In this document: positions 35,747-44,553 of the stretch, in pieces
Layout: every line of letters begins with the position of its first letter
How positions within the stretch are numbered: position 1 is the stretch's first letter
Assembly: GCF_004362745.1 (NCBI RefSeq)
Contig: NZ_SNXY01000007.1
Location: 62,001-126,000 of the forward strand
Reading direction: 5' to 3'
DNA from: Oharaeibacter diazotrophicus
Lineage (GTDB): Bacteria; Pseudomonadota; Alphaproteobacteria; Rhizobiales; Pleomorphomonadaceae
DNA: 64,000 nucleotides
Translations under genes and position numbers: made by a program
The notes under the pieces: model-generated
Told to the model about the DNA's origin: nothing
Database searches by the model: none
Seen by the model: only the letters and a program-made list of their open reading frames with translations

Positions 35747-35959
35747 ATGCAGGTCGAACTCACCGCGGAAGAGCAGAGCAAGGACGCCTATTTCCGCGAG
35801 CTCGCGCGGATCGCCGAGGCCATGGTCGCCGAACACGGCCGCGACTTCGGCATGGGCGCGCTGATCCTGGCGGCGCGCTGGATCGCCGAGCGCAACATCG
35901 GCGATCCCGCCGGCGGAGCGGCGACCGGCGGCGGCGCGGGGCTGTCCGGCACCGCCTGA
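35747..35959 (+). CDS. small hypothetical protein
   Basis: A 70-residue protein with a helical core (EEQSKDAYFRELARIAEAMVAEHGRDFGMGALILAARWIAERNI) and a Gly/Ala-rich tail. A GAGGGAGGA ribosome-binding site precedes ATG 35747. It lies 43 bp after the beta-propeller gene and is probably the last gene of the same cassette, since a terminator follows. Function unknown. Confidence 0.55.
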   Translation: MQVELTAEEQSKDAYFRELARIAEAMVAEHGRDFGMGALILAARWIAERNIGDPAGGAATGGGAGLSGTA

Positions 35960-35985
35960 ACGCCGCCCCCGCGCGGCCCCGGTCC

Positions 35986-36011
35986 GCCGGGAGCCGAGAC
36001 GGGCTCCCGGC
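35986..36011 (+). terminator. terminator of the hypothetical cassette
   Basis: GCCGGGAGCC (35986-35995) and GGCTCCCGGC (36002-36011) form a 10-bp stem with a six-base loop, 27 bp after the 70-aa gene. No U-run. Confidence 0.55.
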
Positions 36012-36085
36012 CCCGTCGCCCGCGGTGCGGATCCGCGCCGCGGGATCGGCGGCCCGGCGCGGCGTCTCGGGCCGTTCGGCGCCGA

Positions 36086-36379
36086 TCAGGACGCGCCGGG
36101 TGATTCCGGCGGCGCCGGCGGCCGCTCGCGCTGGCGGAGCACGCAGACGGTCCTGAGCACCGAGGCGAGGTTGACCGCGCCGTCGAGCGCCTCGACGGCC
36201 TCCTCCTGGAGGGTCGTCACCAGTTTGGCGATCGACACGCCCTCGGCCGCGGCGAGACGCTCGAGGATCTCCCAGAACACCGCCTCGAGCCGGATGCTGG
36301 TCGCGTGGCCGGCGATCCGGATCGACCGGCTCTCCTTGGCGAAACGGTGCAGGTCATGCTCGTCGAGATATCGGCCCAT
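36086..36379 (-). CDS. ribbon-helix-helix domain protein
   Basis: A 97-residue protein with the RHH_4-type domain seen in alphaproteobacteria: a beta-strand RSIRIAGHATSIRLE at residues 18-32, then helices VFWEILERLAAAEG and VSIAKLVTTLQEE. RHH proteins are dimeric DNA-binding repressors or arylsulfate-type regulators; many in this group are orphan regulators. It is 106 bp before the second dehydrogenase gene on the same strand reading outward. The target is unknown. Confidence 0.8.
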   Translation of the reverse strand: MGRYLDEHDLHRFAKESRSIRIAGHATSIRLEAVFWEILERLAAAEGVSIAKLVTTLQEEAVEALDGAVNLASVLRTVCVLRQRERPPAPPESPGAS

Positions 36380-36496
36380 GTGCCCTCCCGGCAGCCGGAC
36401 GCGCCCGCCGCAGCGCCCAGCCCGGCGGCCCGGCGCTCCGGCGGAGCGGATGCGGACCGCGGCGCCGCCCGATGGGACGGCGCCGCGCCGGACGGC

Positions 36497-37549
36497 TCAG
36501 GGGATCAGCACGGCGCGGCCGTGGATCCTGCCGGCGTGCAGGTCGTGCAGCGCCTTGTTGGCCTCGGACAGCCGGTACTCGGCGGTGGCGAGGTGGACGA
36601 GGCCGCGATCGGCCAGCGCCATCAGCTCCACCAGCTCGGCCCAGGTGCCGACCAGATTGCCGATGATGTTCTTCTCGGTGATGATCATGTCGACGGTCGG
36701 GACCCGGATGTCCTCGCCGTAGCCGACGACGTAGTAGCTGCCCATCGCGCGGGTCATGGCGAGGCCCTTGGTGGTGGTGCCCTTCTCGCCGACGAAGTCG
36801 ATGACCGCCTCGGCACCGGCGCCGCCGGTCAGGGCCAGCACCGCCTCGACCTCGTTGCCGTCGGCCTTGACCAGCTTGTCGGCACCGTATTTCGCGGCGA
36901 GTTCCAGCGAGGCGTCGGAGCGGTCGACCACGATCACGTCGGCGGCGCACATCGCCTTCAGGCACTGGATGCCGATGTGGCCGAGGCCGCCGGCGCCGAT
37001 CACGACGCAGCTCTCGCCCGGCAGCAGGTGGCGGGTCGCCTTCTTGACGGCGCGATAGGCGGTGAGGCCGGCGTCGGCGTAGGCGGCGACGTCCTTCGGC
37101 GCCAGCGTCTTCGGCAGCGGCACGATGTTGCGCTCGGAGGTGCAGAGGAACTCGGCGTAGCCGCCGTCGCAGTCGAGGCCGGGGAACTTGCCGGGGCCGT
37201 GCATGTCGAAGCCGCGGCGGCAGGCGAGGCAGGTCCCGCCCGAGATCTTCGGGTGCACGATCACGGGATCGCCGACCTTGATGCCCTCGACCTCCTTGCC
37301 GACCGCCTCGACCCAGCCGGCGTTCTCGTGGCCCATGATCAGCGGCAGCAGTGCGTCGCCGTTGGGGTCCATGTGCGGACGCCAGACGCCCTCGATGATG
37401 TGCAGGTCGGTGCGGCAGACGCCCGCGCCGCCGATGCGCACGATCACGTCGGTCGACTTGGTGATCTTCGGGTCGGGCACCTCCATCTCGCTCACCCACT
37501 CGCCGGCGGTGAGGCTGTCGTCGTAGGTCTTCAGCACCTGGGCCTTCAT
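36497..37549 (-). CDS. NAD(P)-dependent zinc alcohol dehydrogenase with its own sigma-54 promoter
   Basis: A 350-residue medium-chain dehydrogenase. Seen: catalytic zinc site GVCRTDLHIIEGVW (C44) and MGHENAGWVEAVG (H73, E74). A reduced structural lobe has GGTCLACRRGFDMHGPGKFPGLDCDGGYAEF, and the Rossmann motif is VIGAGGLGHIGIQCLKAM near 180. It is close to NAD-dependent (sec-)alcohol dehydrogenases that accept a broad alcohol range. A sigma-54 promoter lies about 45 nt upstream and a sigma-54 activator is divergently encoded, so it is likely induced by an alcohol or its precursor. Confidence 0.9.
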   Translation of the reverse strand: MKAQVLKTYDDSLTAGEWVSEMEVPDPKITKSTDVIVRIGGAGVCRTDLHIIEGVWRPHMDPNGDALLPLIMGHENAGWVEAVGKEVEGIKVGDPVIVHPKISGGTCLACRRGFDMHGPGKFPGLDCDGGYAEFLCTSERNIVPLPKTLAPKDVAAYADAGLTAYRAVKKATRHLLPGESCVVIGAGGLGHIGIQCLKAMCAADVIVVDRSDASLELAAKYGADKLVKADGNEVEAVLALTGGAGAEAVIDFVGEKGTTTKGLAMTRAMGSYYVVGYGEDIRVPTVDMIITEKNIIGNLVGTWAELVELMALADRGLVHLATAEYRLSEANKALHDLHAGRIHGRAVLIP

Positions 37550-37605
37550 GGTCGTCTCCTCCTCCCTCGGCGGGGCTGTCGCGTCCCTTGGCGGAGACCG
37601 GTTCC

Positions 37606-37620
37606 GCACATGGCGTGCCA
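37606..37620 (-). promoter_or_regulatory. sigma-54 (-24/-12) promoter of the second alcohol dehydrogenase gene
   Basis: On the minus strand the sequence reads TGGCACG-CCAT-GTGC, with a perfect -24 element, the invariant GC at -12 and GG-N10-GC spacing. The start would be near 37594, about 45 nt before the dehydrogenase ATG. Confidence 0.7.
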
Positions 37621-37763
37621 GGGTGGAGAATCCAGGAATTTCAACGGATTGAACGAGGCTGTCGAGGCTGCGGTGGCCGGCGGCTGAACAGGGTGGACGG
37701 CCGGGGTGTCCAGTCATCCGCCGTCGGAGGCGGGCGGCGGACGGGGCGGCGAGGAGGGTGACG

Positions 37764-39626
37764 ATGGGACATCTCGTGGGGATCGACCGGGCGCGGACGG
37801 CGCTCGAACGCGGCGATCCGCTGCCCGCCGGCGCGCTGCCGGACCCGGTCGCCGAGAGCTGGTCGCGCTGCCGGGCGGCGGGGCTCGACCCGCGCGGGCG
37901 CGGCCGCGACCACGTCCTCGCCCAGGCGGAGGTGCACCGGCGCCGCGACGCTATCGCCGCCGTCCGCCGTCTGGCGCTGGCGGAGATGCGGCTGCTCCAC
38001 GCCCAGATCGCCGGCTCGAATTTCATGATCGCCCTCGGCGACGCCGACGGCGTCGTGCTCGACACCCTCAGCGACCGCCAGTTCTCCGACAGCGCCGCCG
38101 GCCGCGCGATCATTCCCGGCAGCGTCTGGACCGAGAGCGAGCGCGGCACCAACGCCCTCGGCCTCGCCGCGCGCGCCGGCACGGCCGTCTCTGTGCACGG
38201 CCGCGAGCACTATTTCGCCAACCACGGCCACCTCAGCTGCATGGCCGCGCCGATCCTCGCCGCCGACGGCCGCGTCGTCGCCCTGCTCGACGCCTCCTGC
38301 ACCGACGAGGCGCGCCAGCACCACACCCTGGTCCTCGTTCGGATGGCGGCGGCGCAGATCGAGAACGGGCTGATCTTCTCGGCCCATTCCGAGAGCCACA
38401 TCCTCGCCTTCCACCCCCGCGTCGAATATCTCGACACCTCGTCGGCCGGCCTCGTCGCCGTCTCGCGCGAGGGCGAGGTGATCGCGCTGAACCGGCCGGG
38501 CGCGACGCTGCTGGCCGGCCTGCCGGCCGGGCGCGGCGCCGCCTTCGGCGACGTCTTCGCCGCGGGCTTCGGCCGTACCATCGGCACGCTGCTCGCCGGC
38601 GGCGTGGTCTCGATCCGCGACCGCGCCGGCAGCGCCGTATTCATGGTGTGCCGCCAGATCGGCCAGGGCGGCGCGCCGGCCGCCGGTTCCGTTCGGCCTA
38701 CCCCGACGCTCGCGGCCGCCTCCGAGCGGGCCGAGCCGGACTTCGTCTGTGCCGACCCGGCGGTGCGGCGGTCGCTGCGCGACCTCGGCGCCGCGGTGGC
38801 GATGCGGATGCCGGTGCACCTCACCGGCGAGACCGGCACCGGCAAGGAACTGATGGCCCGCCACGTCCATCGCACCAGCGGCCGCCGCGGCGAGTTCGTG
38901 GCGGTGAACTGCGGCGCGCTCCCCGAGAGCCTGTTCGTGGCCGAGATCTTCGGCCACGAGCGCGGCGCGTTCACCGGCGCGCGCGGGGAGGGCGCGCCGG
39001 GACTCGCGACCGTGGCCGACAAGGGCACGCTGTTCCTCGACGAGGTCGCGGACATCCCGCCCACGGCCCAGACCGCGCTCCTGCGCTTCCTCGACACCAT
39101 GGAGGTGCGCGCGATCGGCGGGCGCCGCACCGAGGTCGTCGACGTCCAGATCGTGTCGGCGACCAACCGCGACCTCGGGACGATGGTGGCGGAGCGCCGG
39201 TTCCGGGCCGACCTCCTCTACCGGCTCGACGCCTACACCATCCACCTGCCGCCGCTGCGCGAGCGCGAGGACTTCGGCGAGATCGTCCGGCGCCTGCTCG
39301 CCGATCTCGCGCCGGCGGTCACCGTCACCGACGCGGCGATCGCGGTGCTGGCCGGGCGGGCGTGGCCGGGCAACGTCCGCGAGTTGCGCTCGACGCTGCA
39401 GCGGGCGCTGCTCGGACGTCGTGGCGAGTTCCTCGACGAGACCGCCTTCCTCGACGCCGCGCCGACCGCCGGCGGCCCGGAGCCGTGCCCGCGCTGCCGC
39501 GGCCGGCCGCTCGACGAGAACCGCTGCATCGAGATCCGCCTCGTCCACGCCCGCAGCGGCGGCAACGTCGCCGAGACCGCGCGCCGGCTCGGCCTGTCGC
39601 GGACGACCGTCTACAACCATCTCTGA
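37764..39626 (+). CDS. second sigma-54-dependent AcoR-type activator
   Basis: A 620-residue enhancer-binding protein. Seen: an N-terminal GAF-type sensor (about 70-205, GTNALGLAARAGTAVSVHG and NHGHLSCMAAPIL), a PAS-like region (about 215-310), and an AAA+ domain. The AAA+ domain has Walker A GETGTGKE near 357, GAFTGA near 402 and Walker B LFLDEVADI near 424. A Cys-containing linker (CPRCRGRPLDENRC) precedes the Fis helix-turn-helix GGNVAETARRLGLSRTTVYNHL. ATG 37764 follows GAGGAGGG. It is divergent from the alcohol dehydrogenase gene, which has a -24/-12 promoter, so that gene is its likely target. Confidence 0.92.
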   Translation: MGHLVGIDRARTALERGDPLPAGALPDPVAESWSRCRAAGLDPRGRGRDHVLAQAEVHRRRDAIAAVRRLALAEMRLLHAQIAGSNFMIALGDADGVVLDTLSDRQFSDSAAGRAIIPGSVWTESERGTNALGLAARAGTAVSVHGREHYFANHGHLSCMAAPILAADGRVVALLDASCTDEARQHHTLVLVRMAAAQIENGLIFSAHSESHILAFHPRVEYLDTSSAGLVAVSREGEVIALNRPGATLLAGLPAGRGAAFGDVFAAGFGRTIGTLLAGGVVSIRDRAGSAVFMVCRQIGQGGAPAAGSVRPTPTLAAASERAEPDFVCADPAVRRSLRDLGAAVAMRMPVHLTGETGTGKELMARHVHRTSGRRGEFVAVNCGALPESLFVAEIFGHERGAFTGARGEGAPGLATVADKGTLFLDEVADIPPTAQTALLRFLDTMEVRAIGGRRTEVVDVQIVSATNRDLGTMVAERRFRADLLYRLDAYTIHLPPLREREDFGEIVRRLLADLAPAVTVTDAAIAVLAGRAWPGNVRELRSTLQRALLGRRGEFLDETAFLDAAPTAGGPEPCPRCRGRPLDENRCIEIRLVHARSGGNVAETARRLGLSRTTVYNHL

Positions 39627-39813
39627 CGCCGGTCTCCCGCGATTCCGCCGCGTCGGGACCTCGCGAGGTCTCGGCCTTCCGCCCGGGGCCGATCGGACCG
39701 GAGAAGGCACCTCGCCCTCCGGCTCCTGTGCACTGTGCAGTCGTCCGCATGGACAGCCCGGGGGCGGCCGGTCTAGTGAGGGCCGACCCAGTCATCCCAC
39801 GCGGCCGGACCCC

Positions 39814-40092
39814 ATGATCGATCTCGACAGCATCGTTTCGGTGAACGCCGATCTCCTCTCCACCGAGATCGACGGCGAGCTCGTCATGATGGACATGGAC
39901 AGCGGGCGATACGTCAACCTGGACGCCATCGGCACCGCGGTCTGGCGCGAGCTGAGCGAGCCGCGCGCCGTCGCCGCGGTCTGCGCCGTCCTCGCCGACC
40001 GCTACGAGGCCGAGCCCGGCGAGATCGAACGCGACGTGCTGGAGCTGATGCGCCGCCTGGACGAGATGCGTCTGATCCGCGTCCACGGCTGA
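39814..40092 (+). CDS. PqqD family (RiPP recognition element-like) protein
   Basis: A 92-residue protein with the PqqD fold pattern: an N-terminal strand (VSVNADLLSTEIDGELVMMDMDSGRYVNLDAIG) followed by AVWRELSEPRAVAAVCAVLADRYEAEPGEIERDVLELMRRL helices. PqqD-type domains bind leader peptides of ribosomally made peptides. PqqD itself chaperones PqqA in PQQ synthesis, but no other pqq gene is adjacent here. Convergent with a JmjC-like protein gene 57 bp away. An independent PqqD-like function is more likely than PQQ synthesis. Confidence 0.8.
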   Translation: MIDLDSIVSVNADLLSTEIDGELVMMDMDSGRYVNLDAIGTAVWRELSEPRAVAAVCAVLADRYEAEPGEIERDVLELMRRLDEMRLIRVHG

Positions 40093-40149
40093 CGTCGGTC
40101 GCGCGATCCAGGGCGCCGACCACCGGGACGTCCCCGCGCACCGCGGCCG

Positions 40150-41328
40150 TCAGCCGGACGCTGCGCCGTCGTCGCCCTCCGTGAGCAGCACCAGGGATCG
40201 CCGGGCGAGGCGGGCGACGGTGTCCCGCACCGTGTCCGGATCCAGCCCAGTGAGCGCCGGGAGGTCGGCGACCATCTGTGCGCCCGCCGCATGCAGCGCC
40301 GCCAGCACGGCGCGCTCGGGCGCGTCCACGGTCACCGTGCCGCCGTTGAACGCGAAGCTGGCACCGCCCTCCGCCGGCAGCGGCGTGTCCGGGAAGGTCA
40401 TCGGCTGAACCCGGCAGTTCGGCTCCGGTGCCGTGGACAGGCCGAGATTGAACGGCAGGTGCAAGGGCCGCTCCCGCCCGAAGGCCGCCAGGAACGCCGC
40501 CATGTCGAAACTGTCGACCAACCGGTGCAGCGCCGCGCGCAGCGTCCGGTCGTAGTCCGCCATCTCGGCGGCGCCGGCGTAGACGGGAACGTCGTCGTCG
40601 AACGCCGCGCCCGCGGTCGCGCCGCCGGCGAGCCAGGTGAACAGGTCCGACCCGCGCGGCCACATCAGGCCCTGCGTCAGGTGCAGCGACGTCTCGCCCT
40701 CGACCGCCGCCCGATGCACCTCCCCGCGCGGCAGGTAGAGCACGTCGCCGGGCTCCAGCACCTCCTCCCAGAGCGCCGGACCGAGCCGGTCGTCGGCAAC
40801 GACGGGTGTGCCGGCGTCGGCGTCGGCGCGACGGCCGTAGCAGAACCAGCGCTTGGTGCCGTGCAGGTGCAGGACGAGCACGTCGTGGGAATCGTGATGG
40901 GCGCGGAATGCGCTGTCCCGCCCGAAGCTGGCGTAGAGATTGGTCTGGACCCGGGCCGGAAAGGTCCGCTCCAGCATGGCGACCAGCGCGCCGACGGCCG
41001 GGACGGCCTCGTGCACCTGGTTGAGGGCGATGCTCAGCCCCTCCTGGCAGAAGCGCTGCAGTTGATCCGGCAGTGCGACCCGCTTCTGGTCACGGCCGAC
41101 GTAGCTCCACATCTCGCGTGGCAGGTCGCGGCCGCGCCGGACCATGCGCGTGCGGGCGTCGAACAGGCGCTCGGACCGCAGCAGCGCGTTGAAGGTCGAC
41201 CACGGCAGCAAAGCCCGGAACAAGTCGGCGTTGCCGGTGCGCAGGTGGAGCGGACGGCGCTCCCGGATCGCGGCCCGGAGCGCGGCCGGATCGTGCGGGG
41301 CGAGCAGGGCGGACAGGGAGGCAATCAT
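40150..41328 (-). CDS. JmjC/cupin-type 2-oxoglutarate-dependent oxygenase-like protein
   Basis: A 392-residue protein with the ribosomal-oxygenase-like JmjC pattern. Ligands are visible as H144-x-D146 in FRAHHDSHDVLVLHLHG and H205 in LYLPRGEVHRA, preceded by GTKRWFCYG; together they form a 2-His-1-carboxylate iron site. A winged-helix-like C-terminus (about 320-385) follows. Such proteins hydroxylate Arg, His or Asn residues on proteins or peptides. ATG 41328 has GGAG eight bases upstream; an upstream Arg-rich frame to 41544 is not convincing. The adjacent PqqD-like gene hints at a peptide substrate. Confidence 0.8.
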   Translation of the reverse strand: MIASLSALLAPHDPAALRAAIRERRPLHLRTGNADLFRALLPWSTFNALLRSERLFDARTRMVRRGRDLPREMWSYVGRDQKRVALPDQLQRFCQEGLSIALNQVHEAVPAVGALVAMLERTFPARVQTNLYASFGRDSAFRAHHDSHDVLVLHLHGTKRWFCYGRRADADAGTPVVADDRLGPALWEEVLEPGDVLYLPRGEVHRAAVEGETSLHLTQGLMWPRGSDLFTWLAGGATAGAAFDDDVPVYAGAAEMADYDRTLRAALHRLVDSFDMAAFLAAFGRERPLHLPFNLGLSTAPEPNCRVQPMTFPDTPLPAEGGASFAFNGGTVTVDAPERAVLAALHAAGAQMVADLPALTGLDPDTVRDTVARLARRSLVLLTEGDDGAASG

Positions 41329-41701
41329 GCGCGCGACTCCGGCCGGGCGGTCGTCGCGACGCGGCCGGGCGCCGCCCGTCGCCCCTGCCGCAGCCCCGTG
41401 GATCGGCGGGATCGCCGTCCGGCGGGCCTTCCGCCCGCGCGGTCGCACTCCATCCGCTCTCGCGGCGACCCGCAGGGCGCGGCACCGTAGCCCGCGCCGG
41501 CGCGGGCCGAAAGAGCCGGACGTCACGGTATCCAAGGCGGCCATGCGGTCGTCGGAGCGGCGGCCGCGCGACTCGCCCGCGACCCGGGCGTCGGGGGTAT
41601 CGTCCCCGACGAGAACCGGGGGTGGACGGCAAATGCGAGATCATCGCTCCGCCGGGTCATGAAATGGTCGGTGTTCGGAGAAACGAAGTGCCCCGAAAAG
41701 G
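41329..41701. other. 373-bp intergenic region without an identified gene
   Basis: The upstream region of the JmjC-like gene is Arg/Ala-coding-like in several frames on both strands, but no frame has family features or a good start. No promoter consensus or repeat stands out. It ends at the tRNA terminator. Confidence 0.5.
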
Positions 41702-41740
41702 AAGAAGCCGCCGATCCGTTCTCAGGATCTGCGGCTTCTT
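41702..41740 (-). terminator. intrinsic terminator of the initiator tRNA gene
   Basis: On the minus strand AAGAAGCCGC...GCGGCTTCTT (arms 41731-41740 and 41702-41711) with an inner GATCC pairing is followed by CCTTTT, directly downstream of the tRNA. Confidence 0.75.
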
Positions 41741-41743
41741 GTT

Positions 41744-41820
<77 letters not shown>

Positions 41821-41965
41821 TCACGTCGACCTTGCGGTGACGGCGTTGATATAGCCAGTTCCTTCCGCCGATGGAACCCCCCGGCGACATTTTTTTGTCA
41901 TGGCCGCATTGCACGCCGTGCCGGGCGGTCCTAATCCGGGTCGTCGAACCGGAGAGCCCGTCGCC

Positions 41966-43423
41966 GTGCCGTCCCCCGATCCCGCCGTCCCCGCCCCGGT
42001 CGACCTTGCCGCCCGCCGCGCCGCGGTGCTGCTCGTCCTCGCGCTCGCGGCCGTTCGCGTCGGCGCGCTGGTGGCGGCCCGCACCGACCTCTACGTCGAC
42101 GAGGCGCAGTACTGGACGTGGTCGCAGGCGCTCGACTGGGGCTATTTCTCCAAGCCGCCGCTGATCGCCCTGGTGATTCGCGCCACCACCGCCCTGTTCG
42201 GCGACGGCGAGGCGGCGGTGCGGCTGGCGGCGCCGCTGTTCCACGCCGCGACGGCCCTGCTGGTCGGCCGGCTCGGCGACCGGCTCTACGGTGGCCGTGT
42301 CGGCGCGCTCGCCGCCGTTCTCTACGCCCTGATGCCGGCGGTGGCGCTGTCGTCGACGCTGATCTCCACCGACGTCCCGCTCCTGACCTTCTGGACGATC
42401 GGCCTCCTCGCCGCCGCCCGACACGGCGAGACCGGCGGGCTCGGCTCCGCCCTGGCGCTCGGCACCGCCGTCGCCGTCGGGCTCAACGCCAAGTTCGCCA
42501 TGGGCTATCTCGTGCCGATGGTGCTCCTCGCCTACGCGCTCGACCCGGCGCTCCGCCGTCGCCTCGCCGGCTGGCGCCTCTGGACCGGGCTCGCACTCGG
42601 CGTCGCCGGTCTGGTGCCGAACCTGATCTGGCAGGCCGCCCACGACTTCGTGACCTTCCACCACACCGGCGACAACGCCCGCTGGGGCCGCCACGGCCTC
42701 GATCCGCTCGGGGCTCTCGAGTTCGTCGGTACCCAGTTCGGCGTGTTCGGCCCGATCCAGCTGGCGCTGCTCGGCCTCGCCACTGTCGGCCGGCTCCGCA
42801 CGGCGCGGCCCGCCGCCGACCGCTTCCTGCTCGCCACGTCCGTGCCGGTGCTGGCGGCGCTGACCGTGCAGGCGCTGATCTCCGAGGCCAACGCCAACTG
42901 GGCCGCCACCGCCTATCCGGCCGCGACCGTGCTCGCGGCGGCCCTGCTCGCGGCGCCCGCGCGATCGGCGTGGCGGCGCGCCACGCTCGCCGTCGGCGCC
43001 GTCGTCTCGGTGGCGCTGGCGATCGGGCCGACCGTCGCGCCGGAGCTGCGCCTTCCGGGCATCGGGCGCCCCTATGAACGGCTGCTCGGCTGGACCGACT
43101 ACGCCGAGGCGATCGCCGCCGCCGCCCGCGACAGCGGTGCCCGGACCATCGTCACCAACCGCCGCGCCGATGCCGCGGGCCTGATCTATCACCTCCGCGA
43201 CAGCGGCCTCGCCATCGCCGTACCGGTCGAGCCGGGGCGCCCGCCGCGCGACCATTTCCAGATGACGCGGCCGTTCTCGGTGGCCTTGCCCGCACCCGGC
43301 CTCGAGATCGGCGGCGGCGAACCGCCGCCCGGCACCGCGCCCGCCGGGCCCGAGACCATGCTGCCGGTCTCGCGCGGCGTCGCCAAGTCCGGCGGCGTGA
43401 CGCTGCGCCCGATCACGTGGTGA
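41966..43423 (+). CDS. ArnT/GT39-like glycosyltransferase
   Basis: A 485-residue polytopic membrane protein of the dolichyl-phosphate-mannose/undecaprenyl-phosphate-sugar mannosyltransferase type (GT-C fold). Seen: the catalytic-loop motif YVDEAQYWTWSQ with the Asp-Glu pair after TM1, WGYFSKPPLIAL, and about ten further hydrophobic helices; the C-terminal domain after residue 370 is soluble. It transfers a sugar from a lipid carrier to a periplasmic acceptor. GTG 41966, nine bases after GGAGAG, is preferred; ATG 41900 gives a 22-residue longer N-terminus. Confidence 0.88.
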   Translation: MPSPDPAVPAPVDLAARRAAVLLVLALAAVRVGALVAARTDLYVDEAQYWTWSQALDWGYFSKPPLIALVIRATTALFGDGEAAVRLAAPLFHAATALLVGRLGDRLYGGRVGALAAVLYALMPAVALSSTLISTDVPLLTFWTIGLLAAARHGETGGLGSALALGTAVAVGLNAKFAMGYLVPMVLLAYALDPALRRRLAGWRLWTGLALGVAGLVPNLIWQAAHDFVTFHHTGDNARWGRHGLDPLGALEFVGTQFGVFGPIQLALLGLATVGRLRTARPAADRFLLATSVPVLAALTVQALISEANANWAATAYPAATVLAAALLAAPARSAWRRATLAVGAVVSVALAIGPTVAPELRLPGIGRPYERLLGWTDYAEAIAAAARDSGARTIVTNRRADAAGLIYHLRDSGLAIAVPVEPGRPPRDHFQMTRPFSVALPAPGLEIGGGEPPPGTAPAGPETMLPVSRGVAKSGGVTLRPITW

Positions 43424-43606
43424 GGTCGGTAGCGGGCGCGTGCGCCGTCGCCGTGTGACATCGCTGGCGTGAAGTCGCGGTGGACCGCGGGAGAACCGGC
43501 ATTCCACGGCGTCCCGCGATGCTTCGAGGGCTCCGGACGAGCCGAGCGATCCGCGCAGATCGTGCTTTGCTCGCAGGCCCGCTCGTGGTGGCGAGCGTTC
43601 GGCCGG

Positions 43607-44467
43607 TCACGCGAAGCGCCGCGCCAACGCGACGCAGCCGACCACCGCTCCCGTCGCCGCCGCCATCGGCCACGCGACGGTCTCGTGGAGCAGGGCGGCG
43701 GCGAGGGCGAGGCCGAGGAAGGGTTGCAGCAGCTGCAATTGCCCGACGCCGGCGATCCCGCCGCGGGCAAGCCCGCGATACCAGAACACGAAGCCGATCA
43801 GCATGCTGAACACCGAGACGTAACCGAGGCCGATCCATGCGGCCGGCGAGACCGCGGCGAAATCGGCCGGCCGGGTCGCGACCGCGGCCACGACGGCCAG
43901 GGGCGCCGCGATCAGCAGCGCCCAGGAGATCACCTGCCAGCCGCCGAGCCGACGCGACAGCCGCGCACCCTCGGCATAGCCGAGACCGCAGACGAGGATC
44001 GCCGCGAGCATGGCGGCGTCGCCCGTCGCCGCGCCCTCGCCGCCGTTCGCCAGCGCGAAGCCGGCGACGATCGCAGCGCCGAGACCGGAGAACAGCCAGA
44101 ACGGTCCCCGGGGCCGCTCCCCGGCGCGCACCACGGCGAACAGTGCCGTCGCCAGCGGCAACAGGCCGACGAAGACGATCGACCGGGCCGCGGTGATCGT
44201 CTGCAGTGCCACCGCCGTCAGCAGCGGGAATCCGATCACGACGCCGAGCGACACCACGGCGAGGGGGAGGATGTCGGCTACGGCGGGGCGCCGCTGGCGC
44301 GCCGTGGCGAGCAGGATGGCGCCGATCGCGGCGGCGATCGCGGCCCGCGCCGACGTCAGGAACAACGGAGACAGACCGCCGACCGCGACCCGCGTCGCCG
44401 GCAGGGAACCGCTGAAGATCACCACCCCGACAAGCCCGCTGCCCCAGCCGTCCCACGAAGACCGCAT
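43607..44467 (-). CDS. EamA/DMT-superfamily exporter (divergent MocR partner)
   Basis: A 286-residue protein with ten hydrophobic helices in two EamA halves: VFSGSLPATRVAV and ARAAIAAAIGAILL in the first, and SVFSMLIGFVFWYRGLARGGIAGVGQLQLLQPFLGL in the second. Such carriers export amino acids or related metabolites. A MocR-type regulator is transcribed divergently from a 123-bp shared region with inverted repeats, a common arrangement in which the regulator controls the exporter. Confidence 0.9.
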   Translation of the reverse strand: MRSSWDGWGSGLVGVVIFSGSLPATRVAVGGLSPLFLTSARAAIAAAIGAILLATARQRRPAVADILPLAVVSLGVVIGFPLLTAVALQTITAARSIVFVGLLPLATALFAVVRAGERPRGPFWLFSGLGAAIVAGFALANGGEGAATGDAAMLAAILVCGLGYAEGARLSRRLGGWQVISWALLIAAPLAVVAAVATRPADFAAVSPAAWIGLGYVSVFSMLIGFVFWYRGLARGGIAGVGQLQLLQPFLGLALAAALLHETVAWPMAAATGAVVGCVALARRFA

Positions 44468-44525
44468 CGCCAACCTCCACGCCAACCCGGGCGAGCCTAA
44501 GAGGAGGGGGCTGGTGGAGCCAGCG

Positions 44526-44553
44526 ACGGTTCGGTACGATTTCGACGAACCGT
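44526..44553. promoter_or_regulatory. operator-like inverted repeat between DMT exporter and mocR-type gene
   Basis: ACGGTTCG (44526-44533) and CGAACCGT (44546-44553) form a perfect 8-bp inverted repeat. It is followed by further copies of the half site (AACGGTATCCGTACGG near 44560). The cluster lies in the divergent promoter region and suits a GntR/MocR dimer. Confidence 0.5.

Noticed and set aside
39814-40092. Assignment of the PqqD-like gene as pqqD of a PQQ biosynthesis operon
   Set aside because: No pqqA, pqqB, pqqC or pqqE is adjacent, and the neighbour is a JmjC-type protein.
41329-41544. N-terminal extension of the JmjC-like protein to 41544
   Set aside because: The added residues are Arg/Ala-rich and non-family, while ATG 41328 has a good ribosome-binding site.
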